Position numbers and translations under genes: made by a program
Origin: Enhydrobacter sp.
GTDB taxonomy: Bacteria; Pseudomonadota; Alphaproteobacteria; Reyranellales; Reyranellaceae
Length of the DNA: 57,447 bases
Assembly: GCA_026126105.1 (NCBI GenBank)
Contig: JAHCJV010000033.1
Location: 1-57,447 of the forward strand
Direction: 5' to 3'
In this document: piece after piece, positions 34,399-42,335 of the stretch
How the letters are laid out: each line of letters opens with the position of its first letter
Numbering within the stretch: position 1 is the stretch's first letter
Notes under the pieces: generated by a model
Database searches by the model: none
The model's input: the letters and a program-made list of their open reading frames with translations, nothing else
Told to the model about the DNA's origin: nothing

Positions 34399-35099
34399 GC
34401 GTCCACGAGCCGATAGCCCTGGCCGCGTACGGTGCGGAGATAGCGCGGGAATCCGGGGTCGGGCTCGATCTTGCGGCGCAGACGGGTGACCTGCACGTCG
34501 ATCGCGCGCTCGTTTGTGCCGCCGCCCACGGTCTTGCATAACGCCTCGCGGCTCAGCACTTCGCCAAAATGGCTGCCGAGCGCCCTCAGCAAGGCGATCT
34601 CTGCGTCCGTAAGGGGCACACGCTTGCCCTTGTGGGTGAGCTCGCCCAAAGCAAGGTCGAACTGCATCGGCCCGAAGGACACGCGGTTCGGTGCTTCCGC
34701 GGTCGTCACCGGCCGACGACGGCGCAACACGCTCTGGATACGCAGGAGCAGCTCGCGCGGCTCGAACGGCTTGCCGAGATAATCGTCCACTCCCTTCTCG
34801 AGCCCGGCGATACGGTCCTCGGGATCGCCCATGGCCGTCAGCATCAGGATCGGCACATTGCTGGTCTTGCGCAGCTCCCCAGCGAATTCGAGGCCCGTCT
34901 GGCCCGGCATCATCACGTCGAGCACGATCAGGTCGAAATCGAGCGCCTCGAGCTGCTGCTGCGCCGCGGCCGCGTTGCCGGCCGTGCTGACACGGAAGCC
35001 GTTGCGATTGAGGAAGGACTTCAGCAGCTCGCGCAGGCGCGTGTCGTCGTCGACCACCAGGACATGCGGCTTGTCGGCCGTCGAATCGACGATGCTCAG
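34395..35099 (-). CDS. OmpR-like response regulator, apparent CTG start
   Basis: A 234-residue regulator: receiver domain with HVLVVDDDTRLRELLK and phospho-acceptor D61 (LIVLDVMMPG), then a winged-helix output domain with NRVSFGPMQFDLALGEL and RRKIEPDPGFPRYLRTVRGQGYRL. The normal N-terminus begins at a CTG codon (35099) that overlaps the MarR stop as CTGA. No ATG, GTG or TTG lies between there and the first receiver strand, and upstream ATGs would sit deep inside the MarR gene. A CTG start coupled to the upstream stop is the simplest reading. Confidence 0.9.
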
Positions 35100-35596
35100 C
35101 GGCCGCTCCTGCGAATCCGTTTGTCGACCTCGAGGCGCTCTACCGGGTCGAGCAGCCCGAGTAGCACCTTGCGAAAGCCCTCGACCGCGTCGGCCCCGGT
35201 CTCGCGATAGGCTCGGGCGAAGCGCTGGCTCTGCCGGTCGGTCAGCTCGCGCTCGAGCTTCACGCCTTTCTCGGTGAGCCACAGCCGCCGCTCGCGCCGG
35301 TCGCGCGGGCCGCTCTTCTGCTCGACATATTCCTGCTCGAGCAGGTCCTTCAGCACCCGACTGATCGACTGCTTCGTCACTTTCAGGATCGACAGCAAGT
35401 GACCCACCGTCTGGCCGGGATGGCGGCCGATGAAATAGAGCGCGCGGTGATGTGCCCGGCCGAGCTGATAGTGCCTGAGCTGCTGATCGGACTCGAAGGT
35501 GAAATCGCGGTAGGCGTAGAACATCAGCTCGATGCCCTGGCGAAGTTCCTCATCGCGCAGAAACAGCGGGTTCGCGGGAGATCTCGTTTCGACCAT
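35096..35596 (-). CDS. MarR family transcriptional regulator
   Basis: A 166-residue regulator with a MarR winged helix: GRHPGQTVGHLLSILKVTKQSISRVLKDLLEQEYVEQK spans the recognition region (split), with the wing RDRRERRLWLTEKG after it. I chose ATG 35596 (MVETRSPANP), the usual family start; the longer frame is not supported. It is the first gene of the MarR-OmpR-EnvZ operon, divergent from the GST gene. The spacer holds CGCAAC (35630-35635) and GTTGCG (35651-35656), a possible operator. Confidence 0.9.
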   Translation of the reverse strand: MVETRSPANPLFLRDEELRQGIELMFYAYRDFTFESDQQLRHYQLGRAHHRALYFIGRHPGQTVGHLLSILKVTKQSISRVLKDLLEQEYVEQKSGPRDRRERRLWLTEKGVKLERELTDRQSQRFARAYRETGADAVEGFRKVLLGLLDPVERLEVDKRIRRSGR

Positions 35597-35703
35597 TGCA
35601 AACCAACCAATGGATGATCCGCGCCGAAACGCAACTGTCGTGTAGTGGGCGTTGCGTTGACACTTCGGGAACGCCGATGTTACGGCCAACGGTCGGAGGG
35701 TCA

Positions 35704-36351
35704 ATGCCCATGCTGACGGTCCATCATCTCGGCAAGTCACAGTCGGAGCGGATCGTCTGGCTTTGCGAGGAGCTCGGGATTGCTTACGAGCTCAAGATCT
35801 ATGATCGAGATCCGGCGACCCAGCTTGCCCCGCCGGAATACAAGGCCCTCCATCCAATGGGCACGGCACCCGTCATCGAAGACGGCGGCGTGGTCCTGGC
35901 GGAGTCCGGGGCGATCGTCGAGTATCTCGTCACCAAGTACGGCAACCGCCGCCTCGTGTTGGGTCCGGATCATCCCGATTACCCGCACTTCGTCTACTGG
36001 TTCCACTTCGCCAACGGCACGCTGCAGCCGGCCACCGGGCGGAACATGATCCTGACCCGTCTCGACCTGCCGCACGACAACCCGATGCTGCGCGCCATGA
36101 ACGCGCGGCTCGACCTGGCGCTCGGCCACGTGCAGGCGCGACTCGCCAAGGTCGACTACTTCGCCGGCAGCGAGTTCACGACGGCCGACATCATGATCGT
36201 CTTCACCCTCACGACCATGCGCCTGTTCCTGCCTTTCGGCCTTGCACCCTATCCCGCGATCCTGGGCTATCTGCAGCGTATCGGCCGGCGCGAGGGCTAT
36301 CAGCGTGCTCTGCGCAAGGGCGACCCCGGCCTGACGCCGCTCCTGCACTGA
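35704..36351 (+). CDS. Glutathione S-transferase family protein
   Basis: A 215-residue protein with a thioredoxin-fold N-terminal domain (VHHLGKSQSERIVWLCEEL, residues 6-24, and the cis-Pro/ESGAI glutathione-binding motif: MGTAPVIEDGGVVLAESGAIVEYL) and an all-helical C-terminal domain with FTTADIMIVFTL. GGAGGG precedes ATG 35704; a second ATG six bases on is possible. The monooxygenase pseudogene begins 8 bases after it, so the two were probably co-transcribed. Confidence 0.9.
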   Translation: MPMLTVHHLGKSQSERIVWLCEELGIAYELKIYDRDPATQLAPPEYKALHPMGTAPVIEDGGVVLAESGAIVEYLVTKYGNRRLVLGPDHPDYPHFVYWFHFANGTLQPATGRNMILTRLDLPHDNPMLRAMNARLDLALGHVQARLAKVDYFAGSEFTTADIMIVFTLTTMRLFLPFGLAPYPAILGYLQRIGRREGYQRALRKGDPGLTPLLH

Positions 36352-36359
36352 CCGCCGTC

Positions 36360-37549
36360 ATGGCATCGTACGATGCGATCATCGTCGGTGCGCGTTGCGC
36401 CGGCGCGTCGCTGGGCATGCTTCTGGCTCGCCGCGGTCGGCACGTGCTCGTGCTCGATCGTGCGCGCTTCCCCAGCGACACGATTTCGACGCATTTCCTG
36501 TGGCCGCGCAGCACGGCTGCCTTGGCGCGCTGGGATTGCTCGACGCGCTTGCCGCGACCGGCTGCCCGCCAATCGAGACGGTCATCATGCATGCGGGGCC
36601 GGTCTCGTTGCGCGGGCGCCCCGAAGCGGTCGACGGTACGGCGGTGATGTACTGCCCGCGCCGCACTGTGCTCGACATGCTGCTGGTCGATGCGGCACGC
36701 GCGGCCGGCGCCGAGGTGAGGGAAGCGACGCTGGTGCGCGAAGTCATCCGTGCCGGTGACCGTATCGTCGGGGTGCGCGCGATCGCTGCCACGGGCGAGA
36801 CCATCGAAGCGAAGTCGTCTCTCGTGATCGGTGCCGATGGCTTGAACTCCAGCGTCGCCGCCATGGTGGGGTGCCGGCATGGCCCGGTCTCATCCGTCGC
36901 TGACCTGCGGCTTCTATGCCTATTGGAGCGGGGTGCCGGTCGATGGCGTCGAGTTCTTCCTGCGCGAAGGCCGCGATATCCTGGGCTTCCCGACGCATGA
37001 CGGCCTGACCTGCCTTTGGGTCGGCCGAAGCAACAGTGATCGGTCGACCTATCGCGCCGATATCGAGGCGAGCTATCTCGCGGCACTCGATCCTGTGTTG
37101 CTGGAGCGCGTGAAGCGCGGTCGGCGCGAGACCCCGTTCAAGGGCACGCATCGGCTGCCCAACTTCTATCGCGACTGCGCCGGTCCGGGCTGGGCGCTGG
37201 TCGGCGACGCGGCCTATCACCGCGATCCGCTGACCGGCATGGGGATCGTCGATGCCTTCCTCGGCGCAGAACTCCTGGCCCATGCGATTCACGAAGGCCT
37301 TCTGGGCGATCTCGACAGTGCCCTCGCCGGATATCGTGAGGCGCTTCGCGACAAGACCGGCGCGGTCTTCGAGTACACGCTCATGTCGCCGCGCTGAAGG
37401 ATCCGCAGCCGCAGGAAGCGCTCTACCGCGCAATCGCCGCGCGGCCGGAGATGATTCAGACCCTGATGAACATTCTGGGGGGCACCGCATCGTTCAAGAG
37501 CCTGTTCAACCTCCGGGCGATGGGCGCGCTATTGAGACAGGTTCCTTGA
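36360..37549 (+). pseudogene. FAD-dependent monooxygenase gene with three frameshifts
   Basis: The reading frame of a PHBH-type flavin monooxygenase can be followed for about 396 codons but changes phase three times. Frame one has the FAD motif YDAIIVGARCAGASLGMLLARRG and the DTISTHFLWPR block. A missing G in the GGG at 36532-36534 moves to frame two, which holds LLDALAATGCPP, YCPRRTVLDMLLVDAA and LVIGADGLNS. An extra G in GGGG at 36868-36871 moves to the frame with HPSLTCGFYAYWSG and the second FAD motif ALVGDAAYHRDPLTGMG. A missing base near 37388 leads into ALKDPQPQEALYRAIAARP and the stop TGA at 37547. All three changes fit single-base indels, two clearly in G-runs. Either a decayed gene or uncorrected sequencing errors. 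Confidence 0.82.
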
Positions 37550-37575
37550 CAAAGACAGTAATGCTGTCCTATCTA
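37546..37575 (+). promoter_or_regulatory. Consensus-like promoter of the short-form BCAT gene
   Basis: TTGACA at 37546-37551, an 18-base spacer and TATCTA at 37570-37575. The spacer contains the dyad GACAG-TAATG-CTGTC (37554-37568), well placed for a repressor to block RNA polymerase. The -35 box overlaps the stop codon of the monooxygenase pseudogene. Transcript start would be about 37582, giving a leader of about 60 bases. Confidence 0.6.
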
Positions 37576-37598
37576 TGGCGAATATTGCGCTTTTACAG

Positions 37599-37619
37599 TT
37601 CCAAACGACCTGTTTGGAA
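37599..37619. promoter_or_regulatory. Perfect palindrome TTCCAAAC-N5-GTTTGGAA in the BCAT leader
   Basis: An 8-base perfect inverted repeat with spacer GACCT lies between the promoter and the AAAGGA ribosome-binding site, 22 bases before the ATG. It could be a second regulator operator or an RNA hairpin in the leader. Confidence 0.55.
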
Positions 37620-37641
37620 TCATTCGAAAGGAACCCCCGCA

Positions 37642-38559
37642 ATGTCCGCTAACATGGAAGACCGCGACGGCTTCATCTGGTTCGACGGAGAGCTGCTGCC
37701 ATGGCGCGAGGTCAAGGCCCATGTCCTGACCCATGCGCTTCATTACGGCTCGGCCGTCTTCGAGGGCGAGCGGATCTACGACGGCAGGGTGTTCCGCCTC
37801 GCTGCCCATTGCGCCCGCCTCAAGAACTCGGCCCGGCTGCTCGACTACGACCTGCCTTGGTCGCGCACGGAGATCGAGGAGGCGACGCGCGCCGTCGTGA
37901 AGGCCAACAACCTGACATCGGGCTACATCCGCCCGATCGCGTGGCGCGGCTCGGAGGTTCTGGGCGTGTCGGCGATCGGCACGACGGTACATCTCGCCAT
38001 CGCGCCGTGGGCGCAGGAGGGCCGCCTCTCGGTGCAGGTGAAGCCCGGCGGCATCAACGTCACCATGGCCAGGTACCGGCGGCCGGGGCCCGACTCTGCG
38101 CCCGGCGGTGCCAAGGTGGCGGGTCTCTACGTCATCTGCGGCATCGAGAAGGACCGCGCGCTCAAGGCAGGCTTCGACGACGCGCTGATGCTCGACTGGG
38201 AGGGGCGGCTGGCCGAGTCGACCGGCGCCAACATCTTCCTGGCGATGGGCGGCAAGCTGGTTACGCCGAAGGTCGAGAACTTTCTCGACGGCATCACCCG
38301 GCGCGCGGTGATGGGCATGGCGGACAAGCGCGGCTGGGCCGTCGAAGAGCGGGCGGTGACGCCGGAGGAGCTCGACGAGGCGAGCGAAGTGTTTCTCTGC
38401 GGTACCGCCGCCGAGCTCGTGCCAGTCGGCGCGATCGATGATCGCCGCTATCAGGTCGGCCCGATGACGCGCGCGCTGATGGAGGATTTCCAGACGCTGG
38501 TGCGCCAGCCCGACAGCGAGGGTTTCGGCGAGTCGGTCCACTTCGCAACAATCGATTGA
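37642..38559 (+). CDS. ilvE: Branched-chain amino acid aminotransferase (short form)
   Basis: A 305-residue class IV aminotransferase. It starts with FIWFDGELLPWREVKAHVLTHALHYGSAVFEGER, here residues 11-44, with Tyr and Arg substrate contacts. The catalytic Lys is K158 (GGAKVAGLYV), and GADEAL-equivalent FDDALMLDWEG and ESTGANIF follow at correct spacing. The ATG at 37642 follows AAAGGA. It belongs to the E. coli IlvE-like group and probably provides the main branched-chain transamination, regulated by the dyads in its promoter and leader. Confidence 0.93.
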   Translation: MSANMEDRDGFIWFDGELLPWREVKAHVLTHALHYGSAVFEGERIYDGRVFRLAAHCARLKNSARLLDYDLPWSRTEIEEATRAVVKANNLTSGYIRPIAWRGSEVLGVSAIGTTVHLAIAPWAQEGRLSVQVKPGGINVTMARYRRPGPDSAPGGAKVAGLYVICGIEKDRALKAGFDDALMLDWEGRLAESTGANIFLAMGGKLVTPKVENFLDGITRRAVMGMADKRGWAVEERAVTPEELDEASEVFLCGTAAELVPVGAIDDRRYQVGPMTRALMEDFQTLVRQPDSEGFGESVHFATID

Positions 38560-38576
38560 CGAGGCCCTGGGTTCGC

Positions 38577-38607
38577 TTGACTCGGCCCTTGGGGCAGGCC
38601 CGATAAG
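38577..38607 (+). promoter_or_regulatory. MerR-type promoter with 19-base spacer
   Basis: TTGACT (38577-38582), 19 bases, then GATAAG (38602-38607). A stretched 19-20-base spacer carrying a dyad (here GGCC....GGCC and GCCC-TT-GGGGC) is characteristic of promoters activated by MerR-family proteins. It lies directly before a MerR-domain gene, so autoregulation is likely. Confidence 0.45.
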
Positions 38608-38636
38608 GAGGCGGACGACCAAACGAGAGGGAGATC

Positions 38637-39635
38637 ATGAACTCTTCTGCTCCGTTCCTGAGCGTATCCGAAGCCGCCAGCCAGCTCGGCGTGTCGGCCA
38701 AGGCGCTGCGGCTGTACGAGCAACGAGGCCTGCTCGCGCCGATCCGCAGTGCGGCTGGATGGCGGGCCTATGGCCCCGACGATATGGGGCGTGCCCGCGA
38801 GATAGCCGCTCTGCGTCGCCTCGGCTTCAGCCTTGCCCAGGTATCACGGGTCCTGAAGGGCGACTCCACCGGCCTCGAAGCGGCGCTCGCCGCACACCAG
38901 GCCGTCCTCGAAGACCGCCTGCGCCAGCTCGTCGAAATGATCGAGACGGTCGCAAGCTTGAGGGGCGGCCTGGCGCGCGGCGACACTCCGACGATCGCGA
39001 ACCTCGCCGGTCTGGCGGTACGGAGCCCCGAGGTGTCGGTCGCCTTCGACCTTCCCCATCCGTGGGGTGGCGAGCGGTTCGAGCTGGGATGGGTGCGGCC
39101 ATTGAACTACATCGTCGGCCCGCTCGGCAGCGGCAAGACGCGGCTGGCCCACCGGATTGTCGAAACCGTACCCAACGCGGCCTTTCTAGGTCTCGACCGT
39201 TCGGCAAGCAGCGCCGTCGACATAAACGTCGAGCGGACACTGGCTTGGCTGGTGGAGGATGGGGCGACCCCATCGAGCGCGCTCGTGGCGCTGATTGCTG
39301 GCCTGGAGGCGGTGGGGCCGTCCGTCCTGGTCATCGACATGATCGAGCAGGGGCTCGATCAGGCGACCCAAGAGGCGACGATTGCTCATCTCAGGCGCCG
39401 TGGACCGGGTGGCCGGCCGGTTTTCATGCTCACCCGTTCCAACGCGATCCTGGACCTGGAGGCCGTCGGCAGCGACGAAGCCATCATTTTCTGTCCCGCC
39501 AACCATAGCCCTCCGACGTATGTCGCCCCATATCCGGGGACGCCGGGCTACGAAGCCGTCGCCACCTGCCTGGCCTCGCCGGACGTGCGGGCCAGGACGG
39601 AGGGTGTCATCGCCTGGCGGCCGCAGGCCGCTTGA
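38637..39635 (+). CDS. MerR-family DNA-binding domain fused to a P-loop ATPase-like domain
   Basis: A 332-residue protein. Residues 8-75 are a MerR winged helix (LSVSEAASQLGVSAKALRLYEQRGLL, then RRLGFSLAQVSRVL), and a coiled coil follows (about 80-112) as in normal MerR dimers. From about 145 to 290 there is a P-loop domain: Walker A GPLGSGKT (161-168), a Walker B-like VLVIDMIEQGLD (230-241) and a VFMLTRS strand (262-268). No ABC signature LSGGQ is present. The combination suggests an ATP-gated regulator or a DNA-bound ATPase. AGAGGGAG precedes the ATG. It follows the BCAT gene. Confidence 0.85.
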   Translation: MNSSAPFLSVSEAASQLGVSAKALRLYEQRGLLAPIRSAAGWRAYGPDDMGRAREIAALRRLGFSLAQVSRVLKGDSTGLEAALAAHQAVLEDRLRQLVEMIETVASLRGGLARGDTPTIANLAGLAVRSPEVSVAFDLPHPWGGERFELGWVRPLNYIVGPLGSGKTRLAHRIVETVPNAAFLGLDRSASSAVDINVERTLAWLVEDGATPSSALVALIAGLEAVGPSVLVIDMIEQGLDQATQEATIAHLRRRGPGGRPVFMLTRSNAILDLEAVGSDEAIIFCPANHSPPTYVAPYPGTPGYEAVATCLASPDVRARTEGVIAWRPQAA

Positions 39636-39670
39636 CAGCGGGCCCTGTCGGCAGTTTGTTTTGTCGACGT

Positions 39671-39770
39671 CCGAGGGGTGTCCGGTTCCGCAGGAGCCGG
39701 TCTGAGACAGCCGGTGGGGCTGAACCCTTTGAACCTGATCCGGGTCATGCCGGCGAAGGAACGGGAGCAG
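39671..39770 (+). promoter_or_regulatory. TPP (thiamine pyrophosphate) riboswitch, THI element
   Basis: The THI-box consensus is readable in order: GAGGGGTG (39673-39680) opening P1/P2, a P3 hairpin region GGTTCCGCAGGAGCC, CTGAGA (39702-39707), the ACCCTTTGAACCTGATC block (39724-39740) and CGGGTCATGCCGGCGAAGGAACGG closing P4/P5 (split here). It lies just before the thiO TTG start, whose Shine-Dalgarno GGGAG (39763-39767) can be masked by the folded aptamer. TPP binding should thus switch off translation of the thi operon. Confidence 0.95.
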
Positions 39771-39774
39771 CACG

Positions 39775-40788
39775 TTGAGACGATGGAAAGTCACTGTTGT
39801 CGGAGCAGGCGTCGCGGGCCTTGCCACGGCGCTCGAGTTCAGCGAACGCGGCTTCGTCGTGGAGGTCATCGAGCGCGGCCGAGCGCTCGGCGACGGCGCT
39901 TGCTCCTGGATGGCCGGCGGCATGCTGGCGCCGTGGTGCGAGCGGGCGATGACCGACGAGGCGGTGCTTACGATGGGCGCGCCGTCGATCGACTGGTGGG
40001 CGCGGCGCTTCCCGGGCACGACCCATAACGGCAGCCTGGTCCTGGCGCTGCCGCGTGACGCGACCGAGTTGGCGCGTTTCGCCGAGCGCACCCGAAACTA
40101 TCAATGGCTCGACGAGGCCGGCATCGGCGCGCTTGAACCCGATCTCGCCGGCCGCTTCCGGCGCGCCCTGTTCTTTCCGCAGGAGGCACATATCGATCCG
40201 CGTCGCGCGCTGCCGGCGCTGGCCGATTTGCTGAAGCGGCAGAAGGTGGCGATCCGTTTCGGCGTCGACATGCAGGCGATAGCACGCGAGGCCGACCTGA
40301 TCGTCGACTGCCGCGGGCTCGCGGCGCGCGACGTGTTGCCCGACCTGCGCGGCGTGCGCGGCGAGATGGTTGTCATCCGGTCGCGCGAGGTGTCGCTGTC
40401 ACGCCCGGTGCGCCTGCTACATCCGCGCATCCCGCTCTATATCGTGCCGCGCGGCGGTGGTGTCTTCATGATCGGCGCCACCACCATTGAGAGCGAAACA
40501 CGCGGCGGGGCGAGCGTGCGCTCGACCGTCGAGCTCCTGAACGCGGCCTACGCGCTGCATCCGGCGTTCGGTGAAGCCGAGATCCTCGAGCTGGGTGCGG
40601 ACCTGCGACCCGCCTTTCCCGATAATCTGCCGGCCGTGCGACGCACCTCGCGATCGTTGCACGTGAATGGCCTCTATCGCCACGGCTACCTGCTGGGACC
40701 GGCGATGGCGCGGCAGGCGGCGGAGATGGCATTGGAAATGGAGCTGGAGAGACCCGATGCGGATCTTCGTGAATGGCGATCAGCATGA
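39775..40788 (+). CDS. thiO: Glycine oxidase ThiO
   Basis: A 337-residue FAD-dependent D-amino acid oxidase-fold enzyme that oxidises glycine to the imine used by ThiG for the thiazole ring. The FAD motif is VTVVGAGVAGLATALEFSERG-like (residues 6-25) and DGACSWMAGGMLAPWCE is the typical ThiO block. The C-terminal NGLYRHGYLLGPAMA is also conserved. I read the start as TTG 39775, in frame and 8 bases after GGGAG; the nearby ATG is out of frame. Its end overlaps thiS by 32 bases. Confidence 0.93.
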   Translation: MRRWKVTVVGAGVAGLATALEFSERGFVVEVIERGRALGDGACSWMAGGMLAPWCERAMTDEAVLTMGAPSIDWWARRFPGTTHNGSLVLALPRDATELARFAERTRNYQWLDEAGIGALEPDLAGRFRRALFFPQEAHIDPRRALPALADLLKRQKVAIRFGVDMQAIAREADLIVDCRGLAARDVLPDLRGVRGEMVVIRSREVSLSRPVRLLHPRIPLYIVPRGGGVFMIGATTIESETRGGASVRSTVELLNAAYALHPAFGEAEILELGADLRPAFPDNLPAVRRTSRSLHVNGLYRHGYLLGPAMARQAAEMALEMELERPDADLREWRSA

Positions 40789-40954
40789 CATCGAGCCTGC
40801 CACCCTGGCGCTGGCGCTGGATGCGCTGGGCTATGGTGGCAAGAAGATCGCGACGGCGGTGAACGGCCGGTTCGTGGCCGCGCCCGCGCGTCCGAAAGTC
40901 GAACTGAACGACGGCGACAAGATCGAGGTCGTGGCGCCGATGCAGGGAGGTTGA
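40757..40954 (+). CDS. thiS: Sulfur carrier protein ThiS
   Basis: A 65-residue ubiquitin-like protein ([17 protein letters not shown] at the N-terminus, ending APMQGG). The C-terminal Gly-Gly is adenylated by ThiF and then thiocarboxylated to give sulfur to the thiazole. The start ATG 40757 lies inside the 3' end of thiO and gives the usual family length. The stop is 2 bases before the thiG start region. Confidence 0.94.
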   Translation: MRIFVNGDQHDIEPATLALALDALGYGGKKIATAVNGRFVAAPARPKVELNDGDKIEVVAPMQGG

Positions 40955-40956
40955 CC

Positions 40957-41730
40957 ATGTCATTCTACGGCGTCGAGCTATCCTCGCGCCTGCTGCTGGG
41001 GACCGCGCGCTATCCGTCGCCCAAGGTGCTGGTCGATGCGATCAAGGCGTCGGAAGCCCAGGTGGTGACGGTGTCGCTGCGCCGCGAGGCTGGCAGCGAG
41101 CGAAGCGGGCAGGGATTCTGGTCGATCATCCGCTCGCTCGGCGTGCGCGTGCTGCCCAATACTGCCGGCTGCCACACCGCTAAAGAGGCCGTGACCACCG
41201 CGCACATGGCACGCGAGCTGTTCGACACGCCCTGGATCAAGCTCGAGGTCATTCGCGACGACGAGACCCTGCAGCCCGACGTGTTCGGGCTGGTCGAAGC
41301 GGCGAAGGTGCTGAACGAGGATGGCTTCGAGGTCTTCCCTTACACGACCGAGGATCTCTCGGTAGCCGACCGGCTGGTCGAGGCAGGCTGCCGGGTGCTG
41401 ATGCCATGGGGCGCGCCGATCGGTTCGGCGCGCGGCCTGAACAATGCTTATGGACTCAAGGCCATGCGTGCGCATTTCCCGGACATTCCGCTGGTGGTCG
41501 ATGCCGGGCTCGGCGTGCCGTCGCATGCCGCGGCGGCGATGGAGCTGGGCTACGACGCCGTGCTTCTCAATACGGCAGTGGCCGAAGCGGGCGATCCGGT
41601 CGCGATGGCCAAGGCCTTCGCCCTGGCGATCGAGGCGGGCCGCATGGCATTCGCCGCGCGCCCGCTCGAGCCGCGCGACATGGCGGCGCCGTCCACACCG
41701 GTGTTCGGCATGGCCGCGCTGGGAGGCTGA
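40957..41730 (+). CDS. thiG: Thiazole synthase ThiG
   Basis: A 257-residue TIM barrel. The Schiff-base lysine lies in [12 protein letters not shown]; other marks are [17 protein letters not shown] near the N-terminus, [28 protein letters not shown] and [29 protein letters not shown] (split by the phosphate loop). It condenses DXP, the glycine imine from ThiO and sulfur from ThiS. ATG 40957 follows GGAGG by 6 bases; a TTG at 40951 is a less likely start. Confidence 0.95.
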   Translation: MSFYGVELSSRLLLGTARYPSPKVLVDAIKASEAQVVTVSLRREAGSERSGQGFWSIIRSLGVRVLPNTAGCHTAKEAVTTAHMARELFDTPWIKLEVIRDDETLQPDVFGLVEAAKVLNEDGFEVFPYTTEDLSVADRLVEAGCRVLMPWGAPIGSARGLNNAYGLKAMRAHFPDIPLVVDAGLGVPSHAAAAMELGYDAVLLNTAVAEAGDPVAMAKAFALAIEAGRMAFAARPLEPRDMAAPSTPVFGMAALGG

Positions 41731-41732
41731 CC

Positions 41733-42335
41733 ATGATTGATCCCTTCTATCCCGTCGTCCCCGATTCGAGCTGGGTCGCGCGTCTGGCGCCAGCGGGCGC
41801 CAGGTTCGTGCAGCTTCGGATCAAGGATCAGCCGGATGCCGACTTGCGCCGCCAGGTGCGCGAGGCACAGGCGGTCTGCGCGCGGCACGGCGCCGATCTC
41901 ATCGTCAACGATTACTGGCAGATCGCGATCGACGAGGGCTGCAGCTGGGTCCATCTCGGCCAAGAGGATCTCGTCGATGCCGATGTGAAGGCGATCCGCC
42001 GCGCGGGCATCAAGCTCGGTGTCAGCACGCACGATCATGCCGAGCTGGAGAAGGGCCTCGCCGTCGATCCCGATTATGTGGCGCTCGGACCGATCTGGCC
42101 GACGGCCCTGAAGAAGATGCCGTGGGCACCGCAGGGACTGGAGCGGCTTGGCGAATGGAAGAGACTGATCGGCGACCGGCCACTGGTCGCGATCGGCGGG
42201 CTCACCCTGGAACGCGCGCTGCTCTGCCTGAAGGCCGGCGCCGATTCGGCCGCAGTGGTCGGCGACATCGTGAACAACCCCGATCCGGTCGCGCAGGCAA
42301 GAACCTGGATCGCCGCGACGCGAGTGGCCGCATGA
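41733..42335 (+). CDS. thiE: Thiamine phosphate synthase ThiE
   Basis: A 200-residue TIM barrel that couples the pyrimidine and thiazole halves. Visible family blocks: FVQLRIKDQPDADL (residues 25-38), DLIVNDYWQIAIDEGCSWVHLGQEDL, GVSTHDHAELEKGL, DYVALGPIWPT and the phosphate-binding VAIGGLTLERALLCLKAGADSAAVVGDI. It is slightly short for the family but carries all core motifs. Start ATG 41733 is two bases after the thiG stop, with GGGAGG upstream. Confidence 0.93.
   Translation: MIDPFYPVVPDSSWVARLAPAGARFVQLRIKDQPDADLRRQVREAQAVCARHGADLIVNDYWQIAIDEGCSWVHLGQEDLVDADVKAIRRAGIKLGVSTHDHAELEKGLAVDPDYVALGPIWPTALKKMPWAPQGLERLGEWKRLIGDRPLVAIGGLTLERALLCLKAGADSAAVVGDIVNNPDPVAQARTWIAATRVAA

Noticed and set aside
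36360..37549. Programmed ribosomal frameshifting in the monooxygenase gene
   Set aside because: Three separate shifts in both directions would be needed, with no slippery heptamer plus stimulator arrangement; mutation or sequencing error is simpler.
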